Origin: Acidobacteriota bacterium | Lineage (GTDB): Bacteria; Acidobacteriota; Vicinamibacteria; Vicinamibacterales; UBA8438 | DNA: 42,711 nt | Direction: 5' to 3' | Assembly: GCA_026708265.1 (NCBI GenBank) | Contig: JAPOVI010000235.1 | Coordinates: 1-42,711, forward strand | In this document: positions 28,723-36,866 of the stretch, piece by piece | Layout: every line of letters begins with the position of its first letter | Numbering within the stretch: position 1 is the first letter of the stretch | Notes under the pieces: model-generated | The model's input: the letters and a program-made list of their open reading frames with translations, nothing else | What the model was told of the DNA's origin: nothing | The model's database searches: none | Program-made: the position numbers and the translations under genes

Positions 28723-30057
28723 GTGCTCCAGGCAGGGAAACCCTCTCGTCGCCGCTCGCCGGTTGCCCTCGGCCTGCTGCTCGGGTGGCTCGCGGCCCCG
28801 CCGGCGGTCGCGCAGGAGGCCGTACCCGAGCAGCTCACTCTCGCCGCGGCGCTCCGGATCGCGGAAACGCAGAGCCCCGTGTTCCGTGCCGCGCGGCACG
28901 TCGTCGACGTCGCACGGGCCGAGGTCCGCACGGCCGGGCGCCGGCCGAACCCGACGGTCGTCATCGAGGGTGAGGGGTACTCGCCCCTCGCGTCCGACCG
29001 CCGCTCTTTCTGGACGGATCAGGCGCTGATCGTCCGGTTCCAGCAGGAGATCGAGACCGCCGGCCGCCGGCGGCACCGCATCCGCTCGGCGGACGCCGGG
29101 GTCGCCGTGGCCCGGGCCGAGACCGCGGACGCCCGCCGCCGGCTGCAACTCGCGGTGGGCCGGACGTACTTCGCGCTCGCCCTCGCGCAGGCGGACCGGG
29201 CGGTGGCCACGGCGGCGCTCGAGGAGATCGAGCGCGTGATCGCCCTGACCGAGGCGCGCTTCACCGCGGGCGAGGTGGCGGGGGTGGAGCTGCGGCGGCT
29301 CGACGTCGAGCGCCTCAGCTTCGTCGACCAGGTGCTGACGACGGACCTGGCCGTGCGCACCGCCCGGGCCGCGCTGCTCGGCCTGCTCGGAGCCGCCGAC
29401 CTCGAGCAGCCGGTCGAGGCGGCGGATCCCCTGCAGGCGGCGCCGCTCCGGGGGAGCGACGGACGGCCGATCGCCACCGCGGAAGGCATGGCGGTGGGCG
29501 TCGCGAGCCTGCGGGAGGAGGCGGCCGCGGCCCGGCCGGACCTCCGCGCCGCCCGCCGCGCCCGGGAGCGGGCCGACAGCGAGATCCTGCGGGAGCGCGC
29601 GCTGCGGGCCCCGAGCGTCACCGCCGGCTGGGGCTATCGCCGCGACTTCGGGCGGCATGCGATGGACTTCGCGCTCAGCATCCCCGTGCCGCTGTTCGGC
29701 GCGCTGAATCCGGGCGGCGTGCCGCGCGCGGAGGCGGAGCGGCGGCGCCTCGCCGCGCTCGAGGACGCGGCGGGCATCGCGGTTGCCGTCGAGCTGCAGC
29801 AGGCCGTCGACGCGGTCGAGGTCAGTGCCGAGCGGGTCCGCTACGTGGAGGAGGAATACCTGCGCGGCGCCGAGGAGGCGCGCGACCTCGTGCAGGCCTC
29901 GTACGAGCTCGGGGAGACCGCCCTCATCGATTTCCTCGACGCGCAGCGGGAGTTCCGGGCCACGCAACGGGTCCGGAACCAGGCGCTGTACGATCTGCGC
30001 ATCAGCCTGATCGAGCTGGCCGCGGCAATCGGCGTGCCCTACACCGGCCAGCCATGA
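28723..30057 (+). CDS. czcC: TolC/CzcC-type outer-membrane efflux protein
   Basis: A 444-residue outer-membrane factor for the RND pump encoded downstream. A signal peptide (VALGLLLGWLAAPPAVAQE) precedes two repeats of the OEP domain: LTLAAALRIAETQSPVFRAARHVVDVARAEVRTAGRRPNP, named here by its landmarks LTLAAAL and RRPNP, and the second near 240-430 ending YELGETALIDFLDAQREF. These alternate coiled helices and membrane strands as in CzcC and CusC. I place the start at GTG 28723, eight bases after GGAGG; the longer open frame upstream overlaps the DUF4175 gene. The symbol is given by family resemblance and operon position. Confidence 0.85.
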   Translation: MLQAGKPSRRRSPVALGLLLGWLAAPPAVAQEAVPEQLTLAAALRIAETQSPVFRAARHVVDVARAEVRTAGRRPNPTVVIEGEGYSPLASDRRSFWTDQALIVRFQQEIETAGRRRHRIRSADAGVAVARAETADARRRLQLAVGRTYFALALAQADRAVATAALEEIERVIALTEARFTAGEVAGVELRRLDVERLSFVDQVLTTDLAVRTARAALLGLLGAADLEQPVEAADPLQAAPLRGSDGRPIATAEGMAVGVASLREEAAAARPDLRAARRARERADSEILRERALRAPSVTAGWGYRRDFGRHAMDFALSIPVPLFGALNPGGVPRAEAERRRLAALEDAAGIAVAVELQQAVDAVEVSAERVRYVEEEYLRGAEEARDLVQASYELGETALIDFLDAQREFRATQRVRNQALYDLRISLIELAAAIGVPYTGQP

Positions 30058-30096
30058 CGGGCGGGAGCACCGGCTTCAGGGGGAAGGGAGCCGACG

Positions 30097-31413
30097 ATGT
30101 CAGGATTCGCGTGCCGGCCCAGGGTCGCGGGCACCTGCCTCGCTGCCTGGATCGCCGTCACGGGCGCGCTCGCCTGCAGCGGCGAGCCCGGCGCCTCCGA
30201 GCATGACGCCGAGGCTCCGCGCACCGACGCGGAGCACGCGGACGACCTCCATGCCGGGGACGACGCGCACGGTGACGCCCCCCTAGAGATCGGCGAGGAG
30301 GCCCAGCGCAGCACGGGAATGCGCATCGTCGCCGCGGAGCACCGCGAGTTGCCGGTGCCGATGGAGGTGACCGGCTTCGTGACCCCCGACACCACGCGGG
30401 TGGTGCGCGTGCGCGCGCTGGCCGAGGGCGTCATCTCGCGCGTCGACGTGAAGCTCGGCGATCGGGTGCGCGCGGGGCAGCCGCTAATCGAGTACGACAA
30501 CGTCGCGCTCGGCGACCATATCGCCGAGTACCGCACGGCAGTGGCGGCCCGCCGGCAGGCGGAGGCCGATCTGGAGGTCCGGCGGCGCAGCTTCGAGCGG
30601 GCCGAGCAGTTGATCGCGGTCGAGGCGATAGCCCAGCAGACGTTCGAGCTGCGCCGTTCCGAGCTCGATCAGGCGGAGGCCGGCGTGCTGAGCGCGCAGG
30701 CCGAGGTTACCCGCATCGAGGAGCGCATCCACCGCTTCGGGTGGACGGACGCCGACCTGTCGGAGGTGGCTCCCCGCGGCGGCGCCGCCGGAGCGCTTCA
30801 GGCGGCCGCGGAGCGGCACCGCGAGGCGTCCCTGAACATGCTCCGCGCGCCGTTCGACGGCGTGGTGACGGAGTACAGCGTTGCGGTCGGAGACCTCGTG
30901 GGACCCGACCGCGACCTGCTGACCATCACCGACATCTCGACGGTGTGGGTGCTGGCCGATGTGTACGAATCGGACCTGGGGCGGCTCCCGCCCGCCGCGG
31001 AGGTGACGATCCGCACGGAAGCCTATCCGGACCGGGTGTTCTCCGGGCGCATCACCTACGTGTCCGACAGCATCGAGGCGCAGACGCGCGCCGCGCACGT
31101 GCGCTGCGTCGTCGCCAATCCGGACGCCGCGCTCAAGCTGGGCATGTTCGTCAGCGTGACCATTCCCACCAACGAACGGGTCGCGGCGCTGGCCGCCCCC
31201 GTCGCCGCGGTCCAGCAGATCGACGGGCAGCCGGTGGTCTTCGTGCAGACCGGTAGGGCCACGTTCGAGCGGCGCGACGTGACGCTCGGATCGACGGCCG
31301 GCGGAGTCGTCGAGGTGCTGAGCGGCCTCGCTCCCGGCGAGTCAATCGTCGCCGAGGGCAGCTTCTACCTGAAGACGGCGCTGCTGAACGACCGGATCGG
31401 CCACGCCCACTGA
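30097..31413 (+). CDS. czcB: CzcB/CusB-type RND efflux periplasmic adaptor
   Basis: A 438-residue membrane-fusion protein. The N-terminal hydrophobic segment ends in GALACSG, an imperfect lipobox. It is followed by an Asp/His-rich stretch (HDAEAPRTDAEHADDLHAGD) that could bind metal before delivery to the pump. The barrel-sandwich lipoyl halves are VISRVDVKLGDRVRAGQPLIEYD and LRAPFDGVVTEYSVAVGDLVG, with a coiled-coil hairpin between them (about 145-215). The beta-barrel and membrane-proximal domains follow (TVWVLADVYESDLG, VFVQTGRATFERRDV). AAGGGAG precedes the ATG. The next gene begins one base after the stop. Confidence 0.9.
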   Translation: MSGFACRPRVAGTCLAAWIAVTGALACSGEPGASEHDAEAPRTDAEHADDLHAGDDAHGDAPLEIGEEAQRSTGMRIVAAEHRELPVPMEVTGFVTPDTTRVVRVRALAEGVISRVDVKLGDRVRAGQPLIEYDNVALGDHIAEYRTAVAARRQAEADLEVRRRSFERAEQLIAVEAIAQQTFELRRSELDQAEAGVLSAQAEVTRIEERIHRFGWTDADLSEVAPRGGAAGALQAAAERHREASLNMLRAPFDGVVTEYSVAVGDLVGPDRDLLTITDISTVWVLADVYESDLGRLPPAAEVTIRTEAYPDRVFSGRITYVSDSIEAQTRAAHVRCVVANPDAALKLGMFVSVTIPTNERVAALAAPVAAVQQIDGQPVVFVQTGRATFERRDVTLGSTAGGVVEVLSGLAPGESIVAEGSFYLKTALLNDRIGHAH

Positions 31414-31414
31414 C

Positions 31415-34400
31415 ATGCACCGCGCCGTCGATTTCGCGCTGCGGAACCGCTTCCTGGTGCTCGCGGGCACGGTTCTGGCGGCCGGGCTGGGCGTCTACTC
31501 GATGTTCCAGCTCCCGATCGACGCCGTGCCCGACGTGACGCCGAACCAGGTGATGGTGCTCACGCAGGCTCCCGGCATCGGACCGGCCGAGGTGGAGCAG
31601 TTCGTCACGGTCCCGGTCGAGACCGCGATGAGCGGGCTGCCCGGTATCACCGCCATCCGCTCGGTGTCGCGGTTCGGGCTCTCGTCGGTCTACATCTACT
31701 TCGAGGAATCGGTCGACCTCTACTTCGCGCGCCGGCTCGTGATGGAGCGGCTGCCCGAGGCGCGGGAGCTGATCCCGGAGGGCTACGGCGCGCCCACGCT
31801 CGGACCGATCAGCACGGGCCTGGGCGAGATCTACCAGTTCGAAGTGCGGGGCGAGGGCTATTCCGCCATGGATCTCAGGAGCATCCTCGACTGGGAGATC
31901 GGGTTCAAGCTGCGCTCGGTGCCGGGGGTGGTGGAGGTGAACTCGTACGGCGGGGAGCTCAAGACCTACGAGATCCAGCTCGATCCAAACCGGCTCGTCT
32001 CCCACGGCGTGTCGCTCGCCATGGTCGTCGACGCCCTGCGGGAGAACAACGCCGTCGCGGGCGGGGCCTACATCGAGCGGGCGCAGGAGCAGTACGTCGT
32101 GCGTGGCGAGGGGCTGGTCACCTCGCTCGTGGACATCGGCAGCGTCGTCGTCACCGCGGCCCCCGACGGCACCCCGGTCATGGTGCGCAACCTCGGCGCC
32201 GTCGCGCTGGCCCCGATGGTCCGGCAGGGCGCCGTCACCCGCGACGGCCGCGGCGAGGTGGTGACCGGCGTGGTCATGATGCTGATGGGGGAGAACCCCC
32301 GCGTGGTGGCCCGACGCGTGGACGAGGAGGTGACGCGCATCGCCGCGACCCTGCCGCCGGGCGTCGAGATCGAGACCTACTACGACCGCAACGATCTCGT
32401 CGCCCGCACCATCGCCACCGTGCAGCGCAACCTGGTCGAAGGCGGGCTGCTGGTCGTCGCGGTGCTGCTGCTCTTCCTCGGCAACCTGCGCGGGGGTCTG
32501 ATCGTCGCCGCGGCGATCCCCCTCTCGATGCTCTTCGCCTTCACAGGGATGGTGCAGGCGGGGATCTCCGGCAACCTCATGAGCCTGGGCGCGATCGACT
32601 TCGGCCTGATCGTCGACGGCTCGGTCGTCATGGTCGAGAACATCGTTCGCCGGCTCCGGCGGGCGCCGGAGGGGCGGTCGCGTCAGGAGGTGGTCGCCGC
32701 GGCGGGACGCGAGGTGGCGCGGCCCGTCTTCTTCGCGGTGATGATCATCACCGTCGTCTACCTGCCGATCCTCACGCTGCAGGGGGTCGAGGGAAAGATG
32801 TTCCGGCCAATGGCGTTGACCGTGGTCTTCGCCCTCGTCGCCTCCCTGGTCCTGGCCCTGACGCTGACGCCGGTGCTCGCGTCGCTGGCGTTCCGCCGGC
32901 CCGTGGCCCGCGGCGAACCGCGGATCGTGTGGTGGCTCCGGCGCCGCTACCGGCCGCTCCTGGCCGGGGCGATGGCGCACCCCGGCGTCACCTCGCTGGC
33001 GGCGGCACTCCTCTGCGCGGGATCGCTCCTGCTGGTGCCGTTCATGGGGGCCGAGTTCCTGCCGCGGCTCAACGAGGGGGCGATAGCCGTCCAGGCGTGG
33101 CGCCTGCCGAGCGTGGCGCTGTCGGAGTCGATCAAGAGCACGACCCTCATCGAGGAGACCCTGCTGGAGTTCCCCGAGGTGGTGACCGTCGTGTCGCGCA
33201 CGGGGCAGGCCGAGATCCCGACCGACCCCATGGGGATAGAGACGAGCGACGTCTACGCCATCCTGACCGACCAGGACGGCTGGACGACGGCCGACACCCG
33301 CGAGGGGCTGATCGAGGTGCTGAACCGCGCCCTCGAGCGGCGCGTGCCGGGCAACATCTTCAGCTACTCGCAGCCGATCGAGCTGCGCATGCAGGAGATG
33401 ATCGCCGGCGTCCGCTCGGACCTCGCGGTCACGGCCTACGGGCCCGATCTCGACGAGTTGCGCCGGGTGGGGGAAGAGATCGCCGGCGTGGTGGCCGCGG
33501 TGCCCGGTGCCGCCGACGTCAAGGCGGAGCAGACGGCCGGCCTGCCGTCGGTCCGCGTGCGGGTCGACCGCGGCGCGATCGCCCGCTACGGAATCAACGC
33601 CGCCGAGGTGCTGGCGGTGGTCGACGCGATGGGCGGCACGGTGGTCGGCGAGGTGCTGGAGGGACAGGCCCGCTTCCCGCTGCAGATCCGCTTCGGCGCC
33701 GAAGCGCGCTCCGATCTCGAGGGCGTGCGCGCCATTCGGGTGGCCACGTCCGGCGGGCGCGTCCTCCCGCTGTCGCAGCTCGCGGAGATCCGCGTCGAGG
33801 AGGGTCCGGCCCAGATCAGCCGCGAGCGGATCCAGCGCCGGCTGACCGTCGAAGCCAACGTCCGCGGCCGGGATCTGGGGAGCTTCGCGGCCGACGTGCA
33901 GGCCGCGGTCGCCGCCGGCGTGCGCCTGTCCCCCGGCTACTCCCTGGAGTACGGCGGGCAGTTCGAGAACCTGGAGCGCGCGAGCCGGCGGCTGGCGCTC
34001 GTCGTGCCGCTGGCCCTGTTCCTGATCTTCCTCCTGCTCTACACGGCCTTCGGCGCCGTTCGCCCCGCGCTGCTCATCTACTTCAACATCCCCATCGCCG
34101 CCACCGGCGGCATCCTGGCCCTGTTCGTGCGCGGCATGCCGTTCAGCATCTCGGCCGGCATCGGCTTCATCGCGCTGTCGGGCGTCGCAGTGCTCAACGG
34201 GGTGGTGATGCTGTCGCACGTCCGCGACCTCGAGCAGCAGGGGCTGCCGGTGGAGGAGGCGGTGCGCCAGGGGGCGGAGCGGCGGATGCGGCCGGTCCTG
34301 ATGACCGCGCTGGTGGCCAGCCTCGGCTTCGTCCCGATGGCGCTGGCAACCAGTGCGGGGGCGGAGGTCCAGCGGCCGCTGGCGACGGTGGTCATCGGCG

Positions 34401-34534
34401 GACTGATCACCTCGACCCTCCTGACGCTGTTCGTCCTGCCGTCGCTCTACCGCCTGAGCGCGTACCTGGACAGCGCGCGCGATCTCGACCTGCCGGTGCT
34501 CGCGCGCTGGCACCGCTGGCGCCGGCCGCGCTGA
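31415..34534 (+). CDS. czcA: CzcA-type heavy-metal RND efflux pump
   Basis: A 1039-residue inner-membrane proton-driven transporter of the HME-RND group. The first helix (NRFLVLAGTVLAAGLGVYSM) is followed by the PIDAVPDVTPNQV motif common to CzcA and CusA. In transmembrane helix 4 the sequence DFGLIVDGSVVMVEN gives Asp395, Asp401 and Glu408, the spacing of Asp402/Asp408/Glu415 in CzcA. That pattern is associated with divalent cations such as Zn, Co, Ni or Cd, unlike the Cu/Ag-type CusA. The second half repeats the fold and ends with TLFVLPSLYRLSAY. It is coupled to the adaptor gene (one-base gap) and followed by a strong hairpin. Exact metal not decidable from sequence. Confidence 0.93.
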   Translation: MHRAVDFALRNRFLVLAGTVLAAGLGVYSMFQLPIDAVPDVTPNQVMVLTQAPGIGPAEVEQFVTVPVETAMSGLPGITAIRSVSRFGLSSVYIYFEESVDLYFARRLVMERLPEARELIPEGYGAPTLGPISTGLGEIYQFEVRGEGYSAMDLRSILDWEIGFKLRSVPGVVEVNSYGGELKTYEIQLDPNRLVSHGVSLAMVVDALRENNAVAGGAYIERAQEQYVVRGEGLVTSLVDIGSVVVTAAPDGTPVMVRNLGAVALAPMVRQGAVTRDGRGEVVTGVVMMLMGENPRVVARRVDEEVTRIAATLPPGVEIETYYDRNDLVARTIATVQRNLVEGGLLVVAVLLLFLGNLRGGLIVAAAIPLSMLFAFTGMVQAGISGNLMSLGAIDFGLIVDGSVVMVENIVRRLRRAPEGRSRQEVVAAAGREVARPVFFAVMIITVVYLPILTLQGVEGKMFRPMALTVVFALVASLVLALTLTPVLASLAFRRPVARGEPRIVWWLRRRYRPLLAGAMAHPGVTSLAAALLCAGSLLLVPFMGAEFLPRLNEGAIAVQAWRLPSVALSESIKSTTLIEETLLEFPEVVTVVSRTGQAEIPTDPMGIETSDVYAILTDQDGWTTADTREGLIEVLNRALERRVPGNIFSYSQPIELRMQEMIAGVRSDLAVTAYGPDLDELRRVGEEIAGVVAAVPGAADVKAEQTAGLPSVRVRVDRGAIARYGINAAEVLAVVDAMGGTVVGEVLEGQARFPLQIRFGAEARSDLEGVRAIRVATSGGRVLPLSQLAEIRVEEGPAQISRERIQRRLTVEANVRGRDLGSFAADVQAAVAAGVRLSPGYSLEYGGQFENLERASRRLALVVPLALFLIFLLLYTAFGAVRPALLIYFNIPIAATGGILALFVRGMPFSISAGIGFIALSGVAVLNGVVMLSHVRDLEQQGLPVEEAVRQGAERRMRPVLMTALVASLGFVPMALATSAGAEVQRPLATVVIGGLITSTLLTLFVLPSLYRLSAYLDSARDLDLPVLARWHRWRRPR

Positions 34535-34570
34535 CCGGCGCCGCCGCCCCACGGGGCTCGGCCGCGCCGG
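34535..34570 (+). terminator. Stem-loop directly after czcA
   Basis: CCGGCGC (34535-34541), directly after the czcA stop codon, pairs with GCGCCGG (34564-34570) and encloses a second stem, GCCC-CACG-GGGC (34546-34557). The position fits the end of the efflux transcript. There is no T run, so it may need Rho or act as RNA stabiliser. Confidence 0.45.
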
Positions 34571-34583
34571 TCGGGACGGCCGG

Positions 34584-34612
34584 GTGACCGGCTTGCGGCA
34601 CCGCGGTATGAT
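34584..34612 (+). promoter_or_regulatory. Sigma-70-like promoter for the third DUF4159 gene
   Basis: GTGACC (34584-34589) and TATGAT (34607-34612) are exactly 17 bp apart, 28 bp before the ATG at 34641. The -10 matches 5 of 6 and the -35 matches 4 of 6 consensus positions. Confidence 0.5.
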
Positions 34613-34640
34613 GCGTGCATCGGGCACGGGGGGACGCGAC

Positions 34641-35468
34641 ATGCGCGGCAGGCTGACGGCGGCCCTGGTCCTCGTCGTGATCGCCGGCGGAACGGCGGCG
34701 CTGGCGCAGCGCGGCTGGCGGGGCGGCTGGTATCGCACGCCTCCCAAGTTCCCGGTCGAGACGCCGGTCCACCGGGCCTTCACGTTCTCCCGCATCCTCT
34801 ACGACAGCGATCGGCGCGAGCCGGGCGGGCAGGGCTGGTACACCGACTACCCCACGGCCGACCAGAACCTGATGATCCGGCTCTCGGAGCTGACGACGAC
34901 CCGGGTCGGGTTCGACGAGCACGACGAGCCGGACCACGTCGTGGTGCGGCTCACCGACGAGGAGCTCTTCAACTATCCGTTCATCTTCATGTCGGATGTC
35001 GGCACCCTGTGGCTCGACGACGTGGAGGCCCACCGGCTCGGCCAGTACCTCCTGAAGGGCGGGTTCCTCTGGGTGGACGACTTCTGGGGTCCGTGGGCCT
35101 GGGAGCAGTGGACGGGCGAGATCGCCAAGGCGCTCCCCGAGGCGGAGTACCCCATCTTCGACATCACGCCCGACCATCCGCTGCGCCAGGCGATGTACGA
35201 GGTGCCCGAGATACCCCAGATCCCGTCGATCCAGCACTGGCGCCGGACCGGCGGCGCCACGACGTCGGAGCGGGGCTCGCGCAGCCACGAGGTGCACTTC
35301 CGCGGCATCGCCGACAAGGCCGGACGCCTGATGGTGCTGATGAGCCACAACACCGACATCGCGGACGGCTGGGAGCGGGAGGGGGAGGACTACGAGTTCT
35401 TCTACCGCTTCTCCATCAACGCCTACGCGGTCGGCATCAACACCGTCGTGCACGCCATGACGCACTGA
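34641..35468 (+). CDS. Exported DUF4159 protein (copy 3)
   Basis: A 275-residue protein with a short signal peptide (LTAALVLVVIAGGTAALAQ). A Trp/Gly/Arg-rich linker precedes a full DUF4159 domain: FTFSRILYDSDRREPGGQGW, TDYPTADQNLMIRLSEL, FIFMSDVGTLWLDD, the core GGFLWVDDFWG at 140-150, HPLRQAMYEVPEIPQIPSI, and the terminal NTVVHAMTH. The start at 34641 is preferred over upstream ATGs because it opens the signal peptide and lies after the predicted promoter. It stands apart from the main row, alone between the metal pump and a signalling phosphatase, which suggests separate regulation from copies 1 and 2. Confidence 0.9.
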   Translation: MRGRLTAALVLVVIAGGTAALAQRGWRGGWYRTPPKFPVETPVHRAFTFSRILYDSDRREPGGQGWYTDYPTADQNLMIRLSELTTTRVGFDEHDEPDHVVVRLTDEELFNYPFIFMSDVGTLWLDDVEAHRLGQYLLKGGFLWVDDFWGPWAWEQWTGEIAKALPEAEYPIFDITPDHPLRQAMYEVPEIPQIPSIQHWRRTGGATTSERGSRSHEVHFRGIADKAGRLMVLMSHNTDIADGWEREGEDYEFFYRFSINAYAVGINTVVHAMTH

Positions 35469-35630
35469 CGGCCGGCTGCGGTCCGGGCCGGTCAGCCACC
35501 CGCCGCCCGGCCCGCCACGCTCGATCCCTCCGCCCGGTAGAATCCACCTTGCTCGTTCCGACTGCGTGAAGTTCGGGGCGAGCTTCACAGCGCGGCGGCA
35601 GGGTGGCTCCGACCGGAGCGAGGACTTCGG

Positions 35631-36779
35631 ATGGCTGACACGGAACACTGGACGCGCTCGACGCTCGCGCTGCTGGAGACGACCCCGGATGCCGTCGTCG
35701 TGGTGGACGGCGCGGGCACGATCGTCTACGCGAACCGGCTGATCGAGGAGCTCTTCGGCTACAAGCCCCATACGCTCGTAGGGCGGCCGGTCGAGATCCT
35801 GGTCCCCGAAGCGGCGCGCGGCCGACATCACGGCCACCGCGCCGACTACGGCAGGGCGCCCGCGATGCGTGCGATGGGCTCGGGGTCCGACCTGCTGGGC
35901 CTCCATAGCAGCGGACGCGAGTTTCCGGTCGACATCTCCCTCAGTCCGATCGATTCCGACGAGGGCCGGCTGGTCATCGCGGCGGTCCGCGACATGACCG
36001 AGCGCCGCCACATAGAGGGGGCCCTGCGGCAGGCCAACGAGAAGCTCGGACGCGAGCTCGCCGCGGCCGCCAAGATCCAGAAGTCGTTGCTGCCGGGCCG
36101 GCCGGCCGGGATCCGGGGCATCGACGTGGAGTGGATCTACGAGCCTTGCGAGAAGCTCGGCGGCGACAGCTTCAACGCCTTCGAGATCACCGACAAGCAG
36201 ATCGGCTTCTACATGCTCGACGTGACCGGGCACGGCATGGTGGCGGCCCTGCAGTCGGTGGCGTTGACCCGCGTCCTGGCCTCGACGTGGACCGCGCAGG
36301 GTCGTTCCTCGCCGGCGCAGCTCACCAAGTGGCTGAACGCGGAGTTCCCCGTCGATCCGGAGGTCTGGCAGTACTTCACCTTCCTCTGCGGCATGCTCGA
36401 CCTGGCTACCGGCCGCCTGCGCTACGCCAGCGCCGGGCATCCGGGCCCGATGCACGTACCGGTCGACGGGGCGCCGGTCGCGCTGGAGGCCGCCGGTCTG
36501 CCGATCGGCTGGTTCGCCGACGTCGAGTACGACGAGTTCGCGGTGGACCTCACACCCGGGGATCGCCTCTACCTCTATTCGGACGGCCTGACCGAGGCGA
36601 TGAACGACGCGGGCGACGACTTCGGCATCGCCGGGCTCCGGGGGTCGCTGGCAGCAACGCGGGGCCGGCCCCTCGGTGAGACGGTGCGGGAGTTGCGCCG
36701 CGACGTCGGCGACTGGCGCGGACGCGGGGAGCTGGACGACGACCTGACCCTGCTGGCTCTCGAAGTCATCCGACCGTGA
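35631..36779 (+). CDS. PAS-domain SpoIIE/RsbU-type serine phosphatase
   Basis: A 382-residue cytoplasmic protein. Residues about 10-125 are a PAS sensor (LLETTPDAVVVVDGAGTIVYAN through VRDMTERR). A short coiled linker follows, then a PP2C-like SpoIIE domain from about 150: LGGDSFNAFEI, YMLDVTGHGM, LYSDGLTEA and DDDLTLLALE. Such proteins dephosphorylate anti-anti-sigma factors in partner-switching networks, so it may set a stress or surface response. The first metal motif reads GGDSFN where GGDWYD or GGDFYD is usual, so the last acidic residue is replaced by Asn; the other acidic sites are intact. No anti-sigma or STAS gene lies beside it. A -10-like TAGAAT lies at 35538-35543. Confidence 0.9.
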   Translation: MADTEHWTRSTLALLETTPDAVVVVDGAGTIVYANRLIEELFGYKPHTLVGRPVEILVPEAARGRHHGHRADYGRAPAMRAMGSGSDLLGLHSSGREFPVDISLSPIDSDEGRLVIAAVRDMTERRHIEGALRQANEKLGRELAAAAKIQKSLLPGRPAGIRGIDVEWIYEPCEKLGGDSFNAFEITDKQIGFYMLDVTGHGMVAALQSVALTRVLASTWTAQGRSSPAQLTKWLNAEFPVDPEVWQYFTFLCGMLDLATGRLRYASAGHPGPMHVPVDGAPVALEAAGLPIGWFADVEYDEFAVDLTPGDRLYLYSDGLTEAMNDAGDDFGIAGLRGSLAATRGRPLGETVRELRRDVGDWRGRGELDDDLTLLALEVIRP

Positions 36780-36831
36780 CGCCCCCTCGAGGGTGCGGCG
36801 TTCGTGCGCCCGTCCCCCACCCGGGAGCGTG

Positions 36832-36860
36832 TTGACGGGGCGGGGGGCGACTGTCAGACT
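36832..36860 (+). promoter_or_regulatory. Promoter placing the start of transcription at the PhoX-like ATG
   Basis: TTGACG (36832-36837) and CAGACT (36855-36860) are 17 bp apart. A start site six to seven bases after the -10 would fall on the ATG at 36867, giving a leaderless message. No Shine-Dalgarno sequence is visible before that ATG. Confidence 0.45.
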
Positions 36861-36866
36861 GTCGCG

